From Coleophoma eucalyptorum (lineage: Eukaryota; Ascomycota; Leotiomycetes; Helotiales; Dermateaceae), in the NCBI GenBank assembly GCA_026120035.1, contig JALRME010000011.1, positions 682,001 through 746,000 of the forward strand: a DNA stretch of 64,000 bases, in the 5' to 3' direction. Position 1 is the stretch's first letter, and each line of letters begins with the position of its first letter. The notes beneath the pieces are model-generated. The model saw only the letters and a list, made by a program, of their open reading frames with translations. It was not told the DNA's origin and searched no databases. A program made the position numbers and the translations under genes. Below, in pieces: positions 61,001-64,000 of this stretch.

Positions 61001-64000
61001 AGGGTGGCGCTGATTGGCTGCGGTAGGGATTCTCGGTGATATTCATTTCCTCTACCCTGCTTCGGGTTCTCTTGTCACCCGCAGCGCATCACATCACATC
61101 ATATTGCAGCGTCGCTACGGAGCAACAACTAACTGCAGTCGACCCAGAGTCGCACGCTCGTCTCAAGGCCAACCCGCGGAGGCCATCAGGAGCAAGAGCG
61201 AGGAGGAGGAGGAGAGCCGACGCGGGGTTCAATGGCTGTAGTCGCGTCATTTGCGCCCAGCTGTGCTCTGCAGCTCTGCAGCTCTGCGTCGTTATCATAA
61301 TCCCCAACTCGTCCGGCCGAGGGAGGATCAAGTCGAGGTCAGCATGGAAAGGGCGACGCAATCACCGTCAGCTAAGCTCTAGCTCAAGCCCAACCAAGGC
61401 ACGAAACCGCCATGGAGGCTTTAACGTGCTCTTAGCAGCCCGCTATAGTGCCGCGGTGCGATAAGGGTGAGGCTCGCTGATTCGTCTCGTTAAGCCCTTC
61501 CTCAGGGATAGAGCTTTGGCATCCCGAGACCAAATTTATCAATCGAAAAGCTTTGTTGAACTCTCGCAGTTCGACTTTTCCATCCGGATGGGTGTCATGT
61601 GATCGCGGCCGTGGGAACTCTGTGGACGACGGACGGGAGATGGCCGATCTGCTCTATGCGGTGAGCCAGTGAGCGAGTGCCATGCCAAACGGAGGCATGC
61701 TTTTCCATCTCTCTCTGCGATGCCGTCATGCCATTGTCTCTGATGTTAATCTGCGTGTAATCGTCGTGAATCTGCTTGAAACGGTGCACTCATCCTTTCG
61801 ACGTAAGGAGGGTTTGCTATCAGGGCCCGTGTCTTGCTTGGTTCATCGATCTCGTGTGCTAAGCTCGCGGTAGGATTCATGTCATTCTTAAACATCTGCC
61901 CATATCTGCTGATGATTCTCCACGATAACAACGCAAAACTCTCGGAAGCCCGAGTCTGTCTTGTAAGCCGAATAAATCATCTCCATCTTAATTTGACGCG
62001 ATGTATGCCCTCGAAGTGGAACTGATGTCAGCACGCCTTTGCTGCTGCCCTCTCCCGCCGAGTCCACGTATGTCAACTCGTCGTCCCAGCGTAGCATCGC
62101 CCTAACTAAATATCTGACCGACCAACGTGAAGGAAAACCTAGCGGCTCTTGCACTGCTACGTTGGCGCTTAAAGTGTCAACTAGTGCACCGCACTATACT
62201 CTCGCGGGTACCGCGGCTGTAGGATCTGCTCGTGGAGATCTACTCGGTTCATGTATGCCTTCGCTACGGAAAGCCAATCTGGCTTAATCCAGCTAAGTAA
62301 TTTGCTAGTGAGGCAATCTTGCTCTTCTGGGGCCCGCGACTTTCTGCCATTGTCCCTGAATATTATCTAGTCTACTATTCATCCCTGTTCTTTTCTACTT
62401 CAACCATAGCTTCCTCGCTGTCAAAATCTCTGAAACGAGTGAAGCCCAAAATTAACGCGAGGAATTTCAGAACCTTGCCCCATCTACTATGATAACTCGC
62501 AAGGCAAGATTCAGCCCGCAATTTACCCTAGCAGGTTTTCAAATAGAGTGTGTTCCCCAGAGACAGTGAAAGGAGTTGATATCTTTTCTGTCGTTGAAAT
62601 CCTGCATATGCTATGATTCCTTGAAATCTTATTCTGTGTCTTAAATCCTCAACCACATCGTTCTTTCATGTTAGGCGAAGAAGGCAACGAACCCCCCACC
62701 ACCGCAAGACAGGAACTATGCAAGAAAAAAAGCTATTAGATGTACAAGGATCAAGCCTTGATTGTAGCTCTTCTAACCATCATGACTAGACTCTTAGCGT
62801 GGAGGCGGCAAGAACTGGCTCCACCCGCTTTAAGTCACCGTGTGGCAGGTAGTTCTGCTAGTATTGCTTTAGGAAACGACGAGATCATCCGCTGAGAAGT
62901 TCTTTTATGTCGGCCTAATTGTTGGTAGTATTGACGGTTCTGGGATGAAGGAATTCTGTAGGTAAGAGATATACCACTCGTTCTCTGTCATTTTTACTCT
63001 CTACTGCTCATTAAACCCATATTTCTGTCCTTCGGACTGCCTCTCGTAATTTCTTGTTAAGTTTGAATAGTTCTTAATATCAAGACCTCATACTGCAATC
63101 CGTTTCGATCCTGCATTGTGAAGGGACAGGCCCACCGTAGAAAGGGCCACCTTTAGAGCAAGGTTTATCAATAGACTTATAAGTAAGTTTAATTCATGCA
63201 TCTTACAGAGAGAAACAACCTTTAAGCTTATAGGATATCTCGGATTAACTTTTGAAGAGTTTCTACCTTCGATACAGCCCTTGGTCCGTGCACATTCAGC
63301 TAGATATCTTCTAGAGCGAAAACGACACAGAGTTGAAGTGTACTTATGATTTGAAAAGCTCTTGATTGAGATAGACTGTAAGAGTCCTCCTGACTTAAGT
63401 GCTTAACTGGTGCATAGAGGGCAAATAAATCCTATCACATACCTACTTAAACTTCAACATATCTTCCCAGATAATTTGCATAATTGTTATCCGTGGAACC
63501 TGGTGCAAGAAATCTTCTCCTTTTCTCGTCCACCAGATTCATTTTCATTCTTCTTTACCTATCATGAATCTACTGCATATGATCCCGTAAAAGACCTTTC
63601 CTGCAACTGGCAGCATATACTTACCCTTCTGTAATTTCACCCGCGAACTTGCCCATTGAACTAAAAGTATTCAAATTCAAACAAGCTACTTCAACGAGAG
63701 TTAGGAGCTCTGGAATTTAAAACACGTAAAGCGGAAACACTTGGTATCCGTAGGAAAATTCCCAGAGGCTACCATAAATCCGCATAGGGGGTGACGATAG
63801 CTAGTCATTGTGGTCCCAATTTCCCATCCGGACATTCCGTGGAGTGAATCGCGCGATGAGCCGCTGAACCATGACGAGGACCTGCCGAACACGCTTCCAA
63901 ATCAGGTCCTGGCCTCAGTGTTTAAGCTATTACTCTGCTCGAAACAGGTTATCCTAAGAGCACACACATTTAGGAACAGTAGAAGGGACTGACGCGGTCA
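61001..64000. other. Gene-free right end
   Basis: 3 kb without a supported gene. 61.0-61.5 kb is GC-richer with overlapping ORFs on both strands (for example 142 codons at 61036-61464, plus) that resemble no family. From 62.3 kb it is AT-rich with only chance-length ORFs. Confidence 0.4.

Noticed and set aside
61036..61464. ORFs on both strands in a GC-richer patch
   Set aside because: Arg/Ser/Ala-rich translations with no domain, as expected from GC-rich promoter-like DNA.

Overview
The window is nuclear DNA from a filamentous ascomycete (Pezizomycotina). The evidence is short introns of about 46-84 nt (one of 199 nt) with GT...AG ends and CTAAC- or CTGAC-like branch sites, a mitochondrial calcium uniporter (absent from budding yeasts), a single VPH1-type V-ATPase subunit a, a GH72 cell-wall transglycosylase, and an Uds1-family septation protein. 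The class cannot be fixed from sequence alone. No rRNA, tRNA, CRISPR array or intact transposon was recognised by eye.

Left block (1-14.9 kb) is compact. It holds the N-terminal three quarters of 2-oxoglutarate dehydrogenase E1 (minus, runs off the left edge), divergent from TFB1/p62 of TFIIH (plus); a conserved-looking unknown protein with a C-terminal CxxC...CxxC zinc motif (plus); the mitochondrial Ca2+ uniporter MCU (minus); the i-AAA protease YME1 (minus); and a four-finger C2H2 transcription factor (minus). Three of these products are mitochondrial.

Middle (14.9-38.7 kb) is a region of nearly 24 kb with no gene I can support. It carries polypurine and polypyrimidine tracts, long G runs that lie on the plus strand, a G-quadruplex-type GGGAAT array, a CCATG array and a small cluster of GTACCT repeats. 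It lies upstream of the C2H2 factor and downstream of the Uds1 gene. A very long regulatory domain, a long untranslated leader or non-coding RNA is possible, but none is proved.

Right block (38.7-64 kb) holds a 927-aa Uds1-family coiled-coil protein (minus), divergent from V-ATPase subunit a (plus), then an eight-exon PLP aminotransferase (plus). A two-finger C2H2 factor follows (minus); its C-terminal fungal regulatory domain appears to have decayed downstream of a premature stop. Next come an unrecognised 599-aa protein (plus) and a GPI-anchored GH72 beta-1,3-glucanosyltransferase (minus). Two AT-rich gene-poor stretches (52-55 kb and 61-64 kb) flank the last genes.

Exon structures below were built by hand from reading-frame continuity, splice consensus and family homology. 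Coordinates give the whole CDS span, with exons listed in the evidence.
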